DNA of 64,000 bases from Sphingomonadales bacterium Ga0077557 (GTDB lineage: Bacteria; Pseudomonadota; Alphaproteobacteria; Sphingomonadales; Sphingomonadaceae): NCBI GenBank assembly GCA_001464615.1, contig LNFI01000036.1, positions 27,072 through 91,071 on the forward strand, written 5' to 3'. Every line of letters begins with the position of its first letter. Within the stretch, counting starts at the first letter, position 1. A program made the position numbers and the translations under genes. The notes under the pieces are model-generated. The model ran no database searches. It saw only the letters and a list, made by a program, of their open reading frames with translations, and had not been told where the DNA came from. This document shows, in pieces, positions 8,619-18,592 of this stretch.

Positions 8619-9124
8619 CCGATCTGCCCAGCCAATATTGCGGCTGACTCTTGTCCGGCCAGCCGCTCGCGCAACCCAAGCAACTGCGCGCTGACATGGG
8701 CAACCGCGTCCTCACCAGGGTCATTACCGCGATACAGGTTGCGTCGCAGCGCCGGCGCCAGATCATCGCTGGCCAGTGCCTCGCGATAAGCGCCAAGCCG
8801 GCCGCCCAACATGCTCATCATCTGGCCGACATTTTTGCCGATGCCGACATCGCCAATCCCGCTTTCGCGCAGCTGGCCGTCCATATCGTCGATAAACTGC
8901 TCGGTCAGCTGGGCAACCGGGCCAGCGCTTGACGGATCATCCTCCAGGCGCAGCAGCACCAGCGCCAGGATTGCCGCGATCATATCAAACCGGCCGTCAA
9001 TCGTGTCAGGCACCGCGCCGTCCAGATACCAGTGCGGCTGGCGGCCATTGGCGATAATCGCCGCATAGAGTGGCGCCGTCGGCGATGGCCGTGGCGCCCC
9101 GAACAGCTTGTCGATCAACCCCAT
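8615..9124 (-). CDS. Ubiquinol-cytochrome c chaperone (UQCC/CBP3) family protein
   Basis: About 169 residues from the ATG at 9124 (MGLIDKLFGAPRPSP). The UQCC/CBP3 core is recognisable: YAAIIANGRQPHWYLDGAVPDTIDGRFDMIAAILALVLLRL, then FIDDMDGQLRESGIGDVGIGKNVGQMMSMLGGRLGAYREAL. In mitochondria this family assists assembly of cytochrome b in the bc1 complex, so a similar respiratory assembly role is expected. An open frame continues upstream but overlaps the divergent regulatory region. It is the first gene of a two-gene unit with DUF177. Confidence 0.85.
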   Translation of the reverse strand: MGLIDKLFGAPRPSPTAPLYAAIIANGRQPHWYLDGAVPDTIDGRFDMIAAILALVLLRLEDDPSSAGPVAQLTEQFIDDMDGQLRESGIGDVGIGKNVGQMMSMLGGRLGAYREALASDDLAPALRRNLYRGNDPGEDAVAHVSAQLLGLRERLAGQESAAILAGQIG

Positions 9125-9236
9125 CACAACTCCAATCAGCGCCCCGCCTTGTCTGGCGGCGCTCTCCGGCATATTGAGGCTCGTTCGGCATGATGCAATG
9201 CGTGCCTTTGTCCGCGTGCCCGCCTGGGAGAGTCTA

Positions 9237-9746
9237 ATGCGCCGTTTATCCACTCGTATCGGGATTTTGCTGATGATCGGCGCGGCCGGTGGCGCGCTGT
9301 CGGGCTGCACCCGGCTCAACGGCCACCAAGGCTATGTCGTCGATGTCGATCTGGTCAACTCGGTCCAGCCGGGGGTCGATAATCGCGCCTCGGTTGTCCA
9401 GGTGCTTGGCAAGCCAACCTTGACTGGCCAGTTTGATTCGGACGCATCAGGGGAAGCGCGCGAATATTATTACATATCCCGCGATACACGCTTTTATGCG
9501 TATAACAGTCCACGTCCGCGGGTGCAGACGGTGTTGCGGGTGCGGTTTGACGACAAGGGCGTGGTAACAGCGGTCGATCGCACCGGCATTGAACAGGTTG
9601 CCTCGATCAACCCTTATGGCAAGACAACCCCAACGCTGGGGCGCCACCGCACCTTCTTTGAGGATCTGTTCGGCAATATCGGCACAGTCGGTTCCGGCTT
9701 GCCACCAGGGGCCAACCAGGGCGGTGGCGGGCGCGACACGCCTTAA
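9237..9746 (+). CDS. bamE: Outer membrane protein assembly factor BamE (SmpA/OmlA)
   Basis: A 169-residue lipoprotein. The signal peptide ends in a lipobox ALSGC with Cys24 as the predicted lipidated residue. The SmpA/OmlA domain follows (VNSVQPGVDNRASVVQVLGKPTLTGQF ... REYYYISRDTRFYAYNSPRPRVQTVLRVRFDDKGVV), and the C-terminal tail is Gly-rich. BamE stabilises BamD-BamA in outer-membrane protein insertion. A GGGAGAG ribosome site at 9226-9232 fixes the ATG at 9237. It is divergent from the UQCC/DUF177 pair across 112 bp, an arrangement common in sphingomonads. Confidence 0.9.
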   Translation: MRRLSTRIGILLMIGAAGGALSGCTRLNGHQGYVVDVDLVNSVQPGVDNRASVVQVLGKPTLTGQFDSDASGEAREYYYISRDTRFYAYNSPRPRVQTVLRVRFDDKGVVTAVDRTGIEQVASINPYGKTTPTLGRHRTFFEDLFGNIGTVGSGLPPGANQGGGGRDTP

Positions 9747-9898
9747 GCGCTGCGGGCGCTGGATCAGCGCAACAATCCTTTCGCCAGGATGACTAACGCG
9801 TTCGAGAATCGTTCAGCGCGACTCGGGCAACTTCATTCTCAGACGGCACCCATATCCCCCTTGGGCGTTATGTCTGGTACGAAGAATGGAGAAGCATC

Positions 9899-10405
9899 AT
9901 GCGTAAATTGATCATCATGGGTTTGATGGCCGCAACTATGCTGCCAGTGGCGGCCAGCGCTCAGTCGCAGCGTGAGGTCCGTGAATCACGTCAAGATCTG
10001 CGCGACGAGCAGCGTGATCTTGACCGCGCCTATCGTTATGGCGACCAGCGCGATATCCGCCGCGAACAACGCGATGTTCGCGAAGCCCGGCAGGAATTGC
10101 GCGAAGACCGGTTCGATCGCGACCGCGCCTGGGGTCGCAACGACTGGCGCGGCTATCGCAATACCCATCGTGACCTGTACGGTCGCGGTAACTGGAACGC
10201 CCCGTTCCGGTACAACAACTTCCGCGCCGGCGTTCGGATCGCGCCTGGGTTTTACGGTTCGCGTTACTTCATTGCCGATCCGTGGCGCTATCGTCTGCCG
10301 CCAGCGCGTGGCTTTAATCGCTGGGTGCGCCACTATAACGACGTGTTGTTGATCGACACGCGCCGGGGCGTCGTGGTCGACGTGTATCGCGGTTTCTTCT
10401 TCTAA
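9899..10405 (+). CDS. RcnB-family periplasmic protein
   Basis: A 168-residue exported protein with signal peptide MRKLIIMGLMAATMLPVAASAQS. The middle is a highly charged, Arg/Asp/Gln-rich coiled region with repeated REV/RQDLRDEQRDL-type units. The C-terminus is Tyr- and Arg-rich and ends LLIDTRRGVVVDVYRGFFF, which matches the RcnB fold of short periplasmic proteins. RcnB of E. coli modulates Ni/Co efflux, but most sphingomonad members are uncharacterised and no rcnA is nearby, so a metal role is not claimed. It is monocistronic, with a strong terminator downstream. Confidence 0.72.
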   Translation: MRKLIIMGLMAATMLPVAASAQSQREVRESRQDLRDEQRDLDRAYRYGDQRDIRREQRDVREARQELREDRFDRDRAWGRNDWRGYRNTHRDLYGRGNWNAPFRYNNFRAGVRIAPGFYGSRYFIADPWRYRLPPARGFNRWVRHYNDVLLIDTRRGVVVDVYRGFFF

Positions 10406-10426
10406 AGGCGCGATCGCACTTTACCG

Positions 10427-10464
10427 AAAAGGCCAGCGTGGTGTGAAAGCCGCGCTGGCCTTTT
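10427..10464 (+). terminator. Bidirectional intrinsic terminator
   Basis: AAAAGGCCAGCG (10427-10438) pairs with CGCTGGCCTTTT (10453-10464): a 12-bp perfect stem with A-tract and T-tract at its ends. It sits between the convergent RcnB-like and pbpC genes and can serve both strands. Confidence 0.85.
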
Positions 10465-10483
10465 CATGCTTGCGACGCCGACT

Positions 10484-12676
10484 TCAGCGCATCGTGAAAA
10501 TCACCTGATCGACCACGCGCCCGCTCAGATCGATCAGCCGTAGCCGGTGCCGCCCCGGCCCCGCCAGTACCAAGGGATGCCCGTCAGCCGCACCCAGATC
10601 CTTGGTGTCTAGCTCTAACCGATGTGCCGCTGTCGCCCCCGACACGCCAATCGCCAGTTTTTGGCGGCCAATCGGGATATCGGGATCAAGCGCATAGACG
10701 CTGCCCGCAACGGGATTGGTGATTCGGGGGCGCCGTGCGGTATCGGGCGCGCCGGCAATCCGGGTCTGGCCGGTGCCGACCAGGAAATACTCGCGCCTGG
10801 GCTGTTCGATAGCACCGCCAAAGCTGATCTGGCGCGCCTCGATGCCGGGGGGCATTGCGGGCGCCGCGCTGCCGCGCGCGTTGATTGCCAGCATGATATC
10901 GCGCCAGACCGGGGCGGCACCGCTGGTGCCCGATACAGCCCGCATCGGATCGCCCTCCAGATTGCCGACCCAGACCCCTACGGTGAAGCGCTTTGAAAAG
11001 CCGATGCACCAATTGTCGCGCAGGCCCTTTGATGTGCCCGTTTTCACCGCTGCCCAAAAGGGCAGGCGCAGGGCGCTATCAAGGCCAAAGGTGCCGGCCC
11101 GGGCATTGGGATCAGCGAGCATATCGCTGACGATCCAGGCAGCGGCCGGTGTGGTGATGGCGCGCGGGGTGGCGGGTTTGTCGGCGGCCGTCAGCCGCAG
11201 CGCTGACCAGCGCCCACCAAGCGCGAGCGACCGAAAGGCGGCAACCTGCTCAAGCAGGGTCACTTCCGCCGATCCAAGCGCCAGCGAAAAACCATAATAT
11301 TGGCCATCCTCGGTCAGGCCACGATAGCCGGTATCCCATAGCCGGTCGCGAAACGGCTCGACGCCGATGAGGAGCAGGGTGCGGACCGCTGGCACATTGA
11401 GCGACCCCGCCAGCGCGCTGCGGGCCGAGACCGGTCCCTTGAAATCGCGATCATAGTTTTGCGGCACATAAAGGCCCGAAGCAGTGTCGAGCTGGACAGG
11501 AGAATCATCGAGGATTGACGCCGCAGTCAGATAGCCTTTCTCAATCGCATCGGCATAAAGGAACGGCTTGAGGGTCGACCCGGCCTGGCGATAGCTCGCC
11601 GCGCCATCGACGGCGGCAGCGGTTGAGGCACCGCCAACCCCGCCGACATAAGCGAGCACATCGCCGCTTTCATTATCAACCACCACCACCGCGCCGTCGC
11701 GGGCGCGGGCGCCGCCCAGCCCGCGCAACTGGCGGACAAGGGCTGCAATCGCGATCCGCTGGGTCTGGGCGTCAATCGTCGTGGTGACCTTTAGACCAGC
11801 CTTGGTCAGCAAACGGTTCGCGAGATGCGGAGCAAGCCCCGGATCAAGCGCCAGGCTGCGCGCCGGGCCGAGCATCGACCAGGCGGCACCGTCAAACCGA
11901 GTGCAGTCGGGGGCATGGGCTAAGGCACACGCGCGTCGGGCGACTTGATCGGGACGGGCCTGGGGATCAGGCAATAATGCCGCCAGCAACAGCGAATCAT
12001 CGCGCGACAGGGCATCGGGGGTCTTGCCGAACAGGCCAAGCGCTGCCGCGCCAATCCCCTGCGCCTCGCCACGAAACCCGGCCAGGTTGAGATAGGCCTC
12101 AAAAATCTGATCCTTGCGCCAGCCGCGTTCGAGCGCCCAAGCCGCGCGCATCTGGCGCAGCTTGTCCCGCCAGCCGCGCGCGCCGGGCGCGGCAAGATCG
12201 TTGCCCAAATAGCCAGCGAGTTGCATCGACAGCGTGCTTGCCCCGCGTCCATGCTCGTTTTGGAACCGATCGCGGACCGCCCCGGCCAAGGCCAGAAAAT
12301 CAACCCCACCATGGCTGTAGAATCGCTTGTCCTCGGCGGCGAGCAGCGTGTCGCGGGTGGCCGGCGACACGCGGTCGAGCGGCGTCCAGGCCAGCCGTCG
12401 CGCCGCGAAATTGACGCGCGCACTGTCAATCAACGTGCCGTCGCGCGCATAGAGCCAGGCTTCGGAGGGCTGCCAGGCGCGGCGCACTTGCGCATAGCCC
12501 GGCAGCGGCGGTGGCTGAGTCGCATAATCAAGCGCCACGCCCGCCAGCACGAGCAACACCAGCCCGCCCAGCGCATAATCGGTCCGCCGCCGCGCCTTTA
12601 TCCAGGCAATGGTTCCCGCCCAAAGCCGATCGGGCTGATCAGCCAGCATCGCTCGCAATCGACCCCGCCACTCCAT
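10484..12676 (-). CDS. pbpC: Penicillin-binding protein 1C (class A PBP)
   Basis: A 730-residue bifunctional peptidoglycan synthase anchored by one N-terminal membrane helix (about residues 33-52). The glycosyltransferase 51 domain has AAEDKRFYSHGGVDFLAL and GASTLSMQLAGYL. The transpeptidase domain has the Ser-x-x-Lys nucleophile in AGSTLKPF, the SxN box SLNVP and the KTG box KTGTSKGLRDNW. The C-terminal domain particular to PBP1C closes the protein (FLVGTGQTRI ... LRLIDLSGRVVDQV). It lies 17 nt downstream of the alpha-2-macroglobulin gene on the same strand. This is the known yfhM-pbpC pairing thought to couple envelope repair to protease trapping. Confidence 0.95.
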   Translation of the reverse strand: MEWRGRLRAMLADQPDRLWAGTIAWIKARRRTDYALGGLVLLVLAGVALDYATQPPPLPGYAQVRRAWQPSEAWLYARDGTLIDSARVNFAARRLAWTPLDRVSPATRDTLLAAEDKRFYSHGGVDFLALAGAVRDRFQNEHGRGASTLSMQLAGYLGNDLAAPGARGWRDKLRQMRAAWALERGWRKDQIFEAYLNLAGFRGEAQGIGAAALGLFGKTPDALSRDDSLLLAALLPDPQARPDQVARRACALAHAPDCTRFDGAAWSMLGPARSLALDPGLAPHLANRLLTKAGLKVTTTIDAQTQRIAIAALVRQLRGLGGARARDGAVVVVDNESGDVLAYVGGVGGASTAAAVDGAASYRQAGSTLKPFLYADAIEKGYLTAASILDDSPVQLDTASGLYVPQNYDRDFKGPVSARSALAGSLNVPAVRTLLLIGVEPFRDRLWDTGYRGLTEDGQYYGFSLALGSAEVTLLEQVAAFRSLALGGRWSALRLTAADKPATPRAITTPAAAWIVSDMLADPNARAGTFGLDSALRLPFWAAVKTGTSKGLRDNWCIGFSKRFTVGVWVGNLEGDPMRAVSGTSGAAPVWRDIMLAINARGSAAPAMPPGIEARQISFGGAIEQPRREYFLVGTGQTRIAGAPDTARRPRITNPVAGSVYALDPDIPIGRQKLAIGVSGATAAHRLELDTKDLGAADGHPLVLAGPGRHRLRLIDLSGRVVDQVIFTMR

Positions 12677-12693
12677 TTCAGTGCCAGCTCATG

Positions 12694-15600
12694 TCAATTC
12701 GGCAGCACCGTCACCGGCGCATTGGGCAGAGCGGCGCGGATCGCGGGCGAATACATCGCCTCAACCTGGGTGGGTGGCAAGTTGAAGCGGCCCGATCCGT
12801 TGAGCCTGACGGTGTAGCTCACCGTGAAGGCGCCGCGCGGCACCCAGGCAAAATAGCTGCGCCACGTAGCGCCACCGCGCTCGACATAGCTGGGGGATAC
12901 ACCGGCATTGCCGGTGACCTGCGCCAGCAGTGAGGATTGCCCACCCTGATCGCCAATGATTGTTGCCCCCGCTGGCACCGGATCGCTCACCACCACCCAA
13001 TTGCGCTCGGCCGATGCATCGACGGTAATCGTCACCTTCAGCACATCGCCGCGAGTCAGCACGCCCGCTTTGCGCGCCTGCACCACCGCGACCGACTTGG
13101 TCATTTTATAGCCGGCGTTGAGCGGCTTGGTGAGCGGCACTGCCGCCGATACCGATACCATCGCCCATGGCCCCGCCCCGCCGCTCTGCGTCAGTTTGAG
13201 CGGCGCTGGCGTGCTCGGCAGCGGCAGGCTGACGAAGCGTGATGGTTCGGCAAGCGGCCAGGCGCGAGTGAGCGTCGCGCTCCCGATCGACGCCGTGGTC
13301 ACCCCGGCAACCGCTTCAGCCGGATAGACCCCCGCAAATTTCCGGGCGGCGATCGCTCCCCAGGCATTGGCAGTGGTGGTATCCCAATGGCCGCGCGACT
13401 GGCGAAGTGCCACGCCGACCATCATCCGTGGTGCATCATCCTGCCAACCGGGCCGGCCGAGCACGGACACCAAAGCCTTGATCGCGGCCTCGTCGCCCGA
13501 TGACATCAGCCACCAGGCGGCGCTTGACTGATCGCTCAGATCAAGTCGGGTGCCTTCATAAACCAGCCGCTTGCGCAACTCGGCCTGAGCGGCGGCTTTC
13601 AGCGCCGGTCCATTGGCAAGACCCTGAAGCTTGTCGAGCGTCACCAGATAATCGGCCAACTGGGCGGTCGGCATCTCATTGGTGGCCAAGCCGATCTGGC
13701 CGAGCATCGCCGGGGTGGCGGCACCGGCACGGGCAAGCGCGGCAAAGGCGGCGATGCGTTGCAACCGGACATCGCCATAATCCTCATGCCGGACCCGGCC
13801 ATCGACCACTGCCTTCAGCCCCTCGATCATCCGCGCCCGCGGTCCTTCGGGGATTGGCAGGCCGGCCTCCGACGTGATCGACAGGACATAAGCCGTCAGG
13901 GCTTCGGACCCTTCCAGGCTGTCCGAAGGCCAATAGCGCAGCAGGCCATCTTGTGCCTGATAGGTGGGGATATCACCCGCCAGCGCGGTCCAGCCTGCGA
14001 CATCGCCAAGCGCAACGATCCGCGATAGTCGCTGTTCGAAGCAATTATAAGGATAGGCAGTCATGTAACTGCGAACCCCGGCGAGCGGCGGTGCAAGCGT
14101 ATCAGCCAGCCGGATATCAACGCTGCCACGCCCGGGCAGCGCTCCCACCGGGGCCGTGATCGGGATGGATGTCCCCGCTTCGACGCGAGCGAGCGTCGCC
14201 GCCCAGACTTCGACCGGTACTGCCGGTACAATCTGCTGGTCGACCGTGATCCGATCGACCGCCTTGCCGTCTGCGCTTTTGGCGGACACCTGCCAGCGCA
14301 GACTGTTCAGGCCTTCGCGCGCGGTCAGGTTCCAGGCGACGGGGGCGGCTCCACCCGCCGGGATCGTCACCGTGAGCGGCTTGCCGGTGGCGACGCGCGG
14401 CATCAGATCGACCGTCGTGGTGACCGTCATCGGCTTGTCGGACGCATTGCGCAGCGTGAACACCGCGCCGAACTGGTCACCGGTGCGGACCAATGGCGGA
14501 ATCCCCGCAAAGATGCTCAGGTCCTGCGCCGCGCGGATATCGGCCTCGCCCGTGCCGAAGAGTTGCGCACCCTCGGTGGCAATCGCCACCAGCTTGAAAG
14601 AGGTGAGCGCGTCATTGAGCGCGACGGGCACGCGGGCATGGCCATTGGCATCAAGCGCGACACGGCCCTTCCACAGCAGCACCGGCTGGAAATTCTCGCG
14701 ATTGAGCCCGGAGAGATCGCCACCGCCGCCACCGCCCGCTTCGACCGCCTTCTTGCCATAATGGCGCTTGCCGACCACCTGGGTCTGCGCGGTCGAGGTG
14801 AGGACCGAGAGCGAGCGTTCGCCCATCATCGCGCTCAGCACGTCCCAGCTGTCATTGGGGGCGAGCTGGAGCAGCGCCTGATCAACCGCGACAAAGGCGA
14901 CATCAGCGCTCGCTGCGGGTTTGCCATCGGGCATTTTCACATCGACATCGACTTGGGCCACGTCGCGCGCGGCATAGCGTTCACGATCGGCTTTGACGGT
15001 CACGCCGAGGCGATAGGCGTCCCAGCCGACTTTCACTTTGGCAATGCCAATTCGGTAAGCGGGCTTGCTGAGATCGACCAGGGCGGTCGGCTCGGGCGTG
15101 GGTTCATGCTTGGCGACGATGCCCATCATCGCGCCGATATCGCTGAGCCAGTCCCAAAATCCGGGCTGAATGCGACCGCGCACCGCCATCACCGAGACGA
15201 AGACGTCGGGGGCGTAGCTGCCCGGCATCGCGACCTCAATCACCGGGTCCTTGCCGCTTAACTGCGTAACGAAGCTGGACAGCACGCCTTCCCGCTCAAC
15301 CGTGACCAGCGCGGTTGCTTCGCGGAAGGGCATGCGGACCTGGAATTTGGCGGTTTCGCCGGCTTTATATTCAGGCTGTTCGGGGATCAGATCCATCCGG
15401 TCGCCATTATCGCCGCCAAACCACCAATCATCATCGCCAACCAGCCACGCCGATTGGGTGCTGCGCGCCAGATTGCCAGCGGCATCAGTCGTGGTCGCCA
15501 CGGCATAGACTTCACCCGATACGCCGGGATTGATCGCGCACAGTGCCAGTCCCTGTGCATCGGTGGTCACGGTGCAGCTGGTGCTGAGCTTGGTGGTCTT

Positions 15601-18447
15601 CATTTGATTGTCATAGGCATAGAAGCCGCCGATCAACCGGCGCCGCGCCGTCAAAATCTCCCGATTATACAGCGCGACAGTGATCTTCTGATTGGCGATC
15701 GGCTTGCCGCCGGTATCGACTGCGACCAGGCGCAGGCGCAAATCGTCCTGCTTCATCAACCAGCCATCGGTCTTGATGCCGATCCGCACGCCCGCATCAT
15801 AAATCGGGATGCTGCGCGAAGCAGTGAGCACTTCGCCATTGGCATCCTGATAATCCATTTCGACCAGCATATTGGCGGGCCCATCAAGCGATTGCGGTAT
15901 CTCGATCCCGGTGCGCGCTGTGCCATCCGCCCCCAGGGTGACGGGCAGGGTCTGGGTTGGCGGCAAGGGAGTCTGTTCTTCCTCGCCATCGCCGTTCATC
16001 GGCTTGACGCCCTCAGTCACCGCTTTGCCGCCAAAACTATAGGCTTCATAGTTTTTGGGAGTGCCAATGCTGCCGAACCAGCCAACGCGTACTTCGACCG
16101 GGAGCCGCGATGCGCCGCCGCCCGAAAGATAGCCGACAAACAGATCAACCGGCAGTGTCTTTGGCCGGATTGCCGCTTCTTTGGGGCCGCTGACGCTGGC
16201 CCGCATCGTCGGCAGCCGGTATTCGTCAACCTTGAACGACTGGTTGGTATAGATCGTCTTGTCGCCGTCCGTGGTCTTGGCGATGATCTGCAGATCATAA
16301 TCGCCCATCGGTGCGCCTTGCGGTGCTTTCCAGCTCGATTCGCCAACCCCATTGGCATCGATCGTCAGCGGCAAATCAAATTGCGTATCGGACCCGCGGT
16401 GCGACAGCCGCAGCGTGCCCGTGAAGGCAGGGCCGGCCGCAAAGCCACCCGTTACCGGCTTGCGGACGATATGCTTCATGTTGATCGTCTCGCCCTGGCG
16501 GACCAGCGCGCGATCAAACACGGTGTGGACAATGTCGTCCTGCGCCGAATAGCCATAGGGCAGATCGAAATCATAGGGGCGGATGCCGTCGCCCCAATCG
16601 GTAAGCGTGAAGCTGAAATCATCGTCCTTGCGGGCCGATACCATCAGCGCATGAGACGATCCTTCGCCGTCGCAATCGCTATAGGTTTCGGGCGTCGGTA
16701 GACCCGATGGGAAGAACAACCCGCCGCTCTTATCGGTCACGCCGCGCGCCAGCACCTTGCCGGTGCAGCTATCGGTCACGCGGACTTCGGCATTGCCGAC
16801 GGGCTTGCCGCTATCAAGCGCGGTGACCCAGGCGAGGCTGCGATCCCGACCCCATTTGAAATGCACCGCCATGTTGGTGACGAGGGCGGCGCTGGCGACA
16901 TAACGCGGCGCGGCACGACCCAGCAGCGCTTGGCCCAGCTTGGGGCTGGCCAGCTCGACCACGTAAAAGCCCGGCTTGGTCAGCGGAATGCCGACGACTT
17001 CGAAATCCTTGCCCTTGCCAGGCAATCCGATGTTGATCGCCGCGCCCTGATTGGCAGTAAGGATGGGGCGCGATCCGGTGTCGTTGATCGTCACCTTTTC
17101 CTTGCCGCGCTGTTCCTCATGGCTGGCATAATTATCGGCATCATCAACCGTGCGCAGCCACCGCGCGACATCGCCATCAGTGGCGTCAATCTTCAGCGTC
17201 TGGCCAGCGACGCTCCGGTTGCGGCCCTGCAGCGCGGGTTCGATATTGCGAACCGTCACCGGCAAGATGCCGCCTTCGCGCGCTTCGAGAATGCCGAAGG
17301 GCGCGGCGAACTTCACCAAGGAGGGCGCTTCGTCAAAGCGGATATCGAGCGGGAAACGCTCGGCATTGGAAAGCGCCCGGCCGCTCTCATCTGTGATGGC
17401 CGCAGGCAGGATCAGCTTTGCGGTGGTTGCAAAGGGCAGCGGCGTCGCAAAGCTGATATCACTGACGGTCGCACTCTTTTTTGCTTCATTATCAAAGGAT
17501 GGAGTGAGCGAGCGGCCATCGGCGGTCTGGATGCGGATCTGCTCGGCGAGCGACTTGGCGATCGGTGCTGAAAAGCGAACCCATGCCTTTTCGACGGGGC
17601 TGCACCCGGCCTGCGGATTGACTCGGCCGCATTCGAAGCGCGCGGCAAAGGGCTTGCGAACGGTGTAATCAAAGCGTTGATCAGCCCCGGCGAGCTTGCC
17701 GCCAGCGCCGGCAATTTTGCCCGACCAGATGATCGCCATGTCCCGTCCGGGCGGCAGCGGCCGACGACATTTCAGCGCCGTTATCCCCGCTGTCATCGCC
17801 TGGCGATCAGCTTGGGCCGCCGGAATGGCGGCTGGCAGGCCCGCGGTTTCAAGGAAATTGCTCACCTCGTAGCGATCGGTACCAAGATCAGCGAGCAGCT
17901 TGGGGGCGACATCGGCACTGAGCACGTCAACCGGGATTTTTTCGCCAATCCCGTCAACTGCGCAATAGGCATTGGCAGCGACCGACGCCGGGGTCGCTGG
18001 CATATTGGCGGCGATCAAGAACACCTGATCTTCTTCAATCTCGCCGCCATATTGGCCGGGCAGGATCGCGCGGGCAACCGGGCCGCCGGCATCCACCTTG
18101 AAGCTGCGCTGACCGCCAACGGCATAGCCCGACACCGTTTTCAGCCCATCGACCAGATCGAAGGTGCACGCCGTGCCGCCGGGGAGCGGCGTTTTGAATT
18201 CATGGACAAAGGTTTGTTGATCGACCCAGCGGCCTTCACCAGCGATGGCACAATCGACCTTGAACGGGGCAGCGGCGCGCGGGTCACCCAGCGCGACGAT
18301 CGGTTGGTTGAACCGGACGGTGAAGCGCTCGATTGCGCCATTGCCGATGCCTGGCGTGGCAACAATCACCTGCGGGGTGTTGTCGCCGGAAGCACTGATA
18401 GGTGCGACCACAAGGGCCAGAAACGCCAGACGGGTTACCAGCTTCAT
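12694..18447 (-). CDS. Bacterial alpha-2-macroglobulin (YfhM-like) with thioester
   Basis: A 1917-residue periplasmic protease trap. A Sec signal peptide (MKLVTRLAFLALVVAPISASG) precedes macroglobulin-like beta domains. An MG2-type region (FDRALVRQGETINMKHIVRKP) and a bait/complement-type region follow. The thioester motif is Cys-Phe-Glu-Gln with Cys1469, in the alpha-helical TED domain. The C-terminal receptor-binding-type domain ends the chain. It is expected to crosslink invading proteases that cut the bait loop. No lipobox cysteine is present, unlike E. coli YfhM, so this one should be soluble or otherwise held. The ATG at 18447 starts the signal peptide. It is the first gene of the pair with pbpC. 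Confidence 0.92.
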   Translation of the reverse strand: MKLVTRLAFLALVVAPISASGDNTPQVIVATPGIGNGAIERFTVRFNQPIVALGDPRAAAPFKVDCAIAGEGRWVDQQTFVHEFKTPLPGGTACTFDLVDGLKTVSGYAVGGQRSFKVDAGGPVARAILPGQYGGEIEEDQVFLIAANMPATPASVAANAYCAVDGIGEKIPVDVLSADVAPKLLADLGTDRYEVSNFLETAGLPAAIPAAQADRQAMTAGITALKCRRPLPPGRDMAIIWSGKIAGAGGKLAGADQRFDYTVRKPFAARFECGRVNPQAGCSPVEKAWVRFSAPIAKSLAEQIRIQTADGRSLTPSFDNEAKKSATVSDISFATPLPFATTAKLILPAAITDESGRALSNAERFPLDIRFDEAPSLVKFAAPFGILEAREGGILPVTVRNIEPALQGRNRSVAGQTLKIDATDGDVARWLRTVDDADNYASHEEQRGKEKVTINDTGSRPILTANQGAAINIGLPGKGKDFEVVGIPLTKPGFYVVELASPKLGQALLGRAAPRYVASAALVTNMAVHFKWGRDRSLAWVTALDSGKPVGNAEVRVTDSCTGKVLARGVTDKSGGLFFPSGLPTPETYSDCDGEGSSHALMVSARKDDDFSFTLTDWGDGIRPYDFDLPYGYSAQDDIVHTVFDRALVRQGETINMKHIVRKPVTGGFAAGPAFTGTLRLSHRGSDTQFDLPLTIDANGVGESSWKAPQGAPMGDYDLQIIAKTTDGDKTIYTNQSFKVDEYRLPTMRASVSGPKEAAIRPKTLPVDLFVGYLSGGGASRLPVEVRVGWFGSIGTPKNYEAYSFGGKAVTEGVKPMNGDGEEEQTPLPPTQTLPVTLGADGTARTGIEIPQSLDGPANMLVEMDYQDANGEVLTASRSIPIYDAGVRIGIKTDGWLMKQDDLRLRLVAVDTGGKPIANQKITVALYNREILTARRRLIGGFYAYDNQMKTTKLSTSCTVTTDAQGLALCAINPGVSGEVYAVATTTDAAGNLARSTQSAWLVGDDDWWFGGDNGDRMDLIPEQPEYKAGETAKFQVRMPFREATALVTVEREGVLSSFVTQLSGKDPVIEVAMPGSYAPDVFVSVMAVRGRIQPGFWDWLSDIGAMMGIVAKHEPTPEPTALVDLSKPAYRIGIAKVKVGWDAYRLGVTVKADRERYAARDVAQVDVDVKMPDGKPAASADVAFVAVDQALLQLAPNDSWDVLSAMMGERSLSVLTSTAQTQVVGKRHYGKKAVEAGGGGGGDLSGLNRENFQPVLLWKGRVALDANGHARVPVALNDALTSFKLVAIATEGAQLFGTGEADIRAAQDLSIFAGIPPLVRTGDQFGAVFTLRNASDKPMTVTTTVDLMPRVATGKPLTVTIPAGGAAPVAWNLTAREGLNSLRWQVSAKSADGKAVDRITVDQQIVPAVPVEVWAATLARVEAGTSIPITAPVGALPGRGSVDIRLADTLAPPLAGVRSYMTAYPYNCFEQRLSRIVALGDVAGWTALAGDIPTYQAQDGLLRYWPSDSLEGSEALTAYVLSITSEAGLPIPEGPRARMIEGLKAVVDGRVRHEDYGDVRLQRIAAFAALARAGAATPAMLGQIGLATNEMPTAQLADYLVTLDKLQGLANGPALKAAAQAELRKRLVYEGTRLDLSDQSSAAWWLMSSGDEAAIKALVSVLGRPGWQDDAPRMMVGVALRQSRGHWDTTTANAWGAIAARKFAGVYPAEAVAGVTTASIGSATLTRAWPLAEPSRFVSLPLPSTPAPLKLTQSGGAGPWAMVSVSAAVPLTKPLNAGYKMTKSVAVVQARKAGVLTRGDVLKVTITVDASAERNWVVVSDPVPAGATIIGDQGGQSSLLAQVTGNAGVSPSYVERGGATWRSYFAWVPRGAFTVSYTVRLNGSGRFNLPPTQVEAMYSPAIRAALPNAPVTVLPN

Positions 18448-18592
18448 TGTCGCATCCTCGCTCAAATGAAGCCGCAGGCTACTGGTCGGCGGGGTGCCGG
18501 TCCAGTAATGAATCGCGCGTTAATGCAATGGCTTGCGCGGAAAGGGCGAGTAGGGAACAACAGGCGAGGCGCGAATCGAGGGGAATTCATCG

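Noticed and set aside
9899..10405. Nickel/cobalt homeostasis role for the RcnB-like gene
   Set aside because: No rcnA or rcnR is nearby and the family is broad; only the fold is claimed.
15454..16701. 415-codon plus-strand frame inside the alpha-2-macroglobulin gene
   Set aside because: No recognisable protein; the opposite strand is clearly coding with the whole family architecture.
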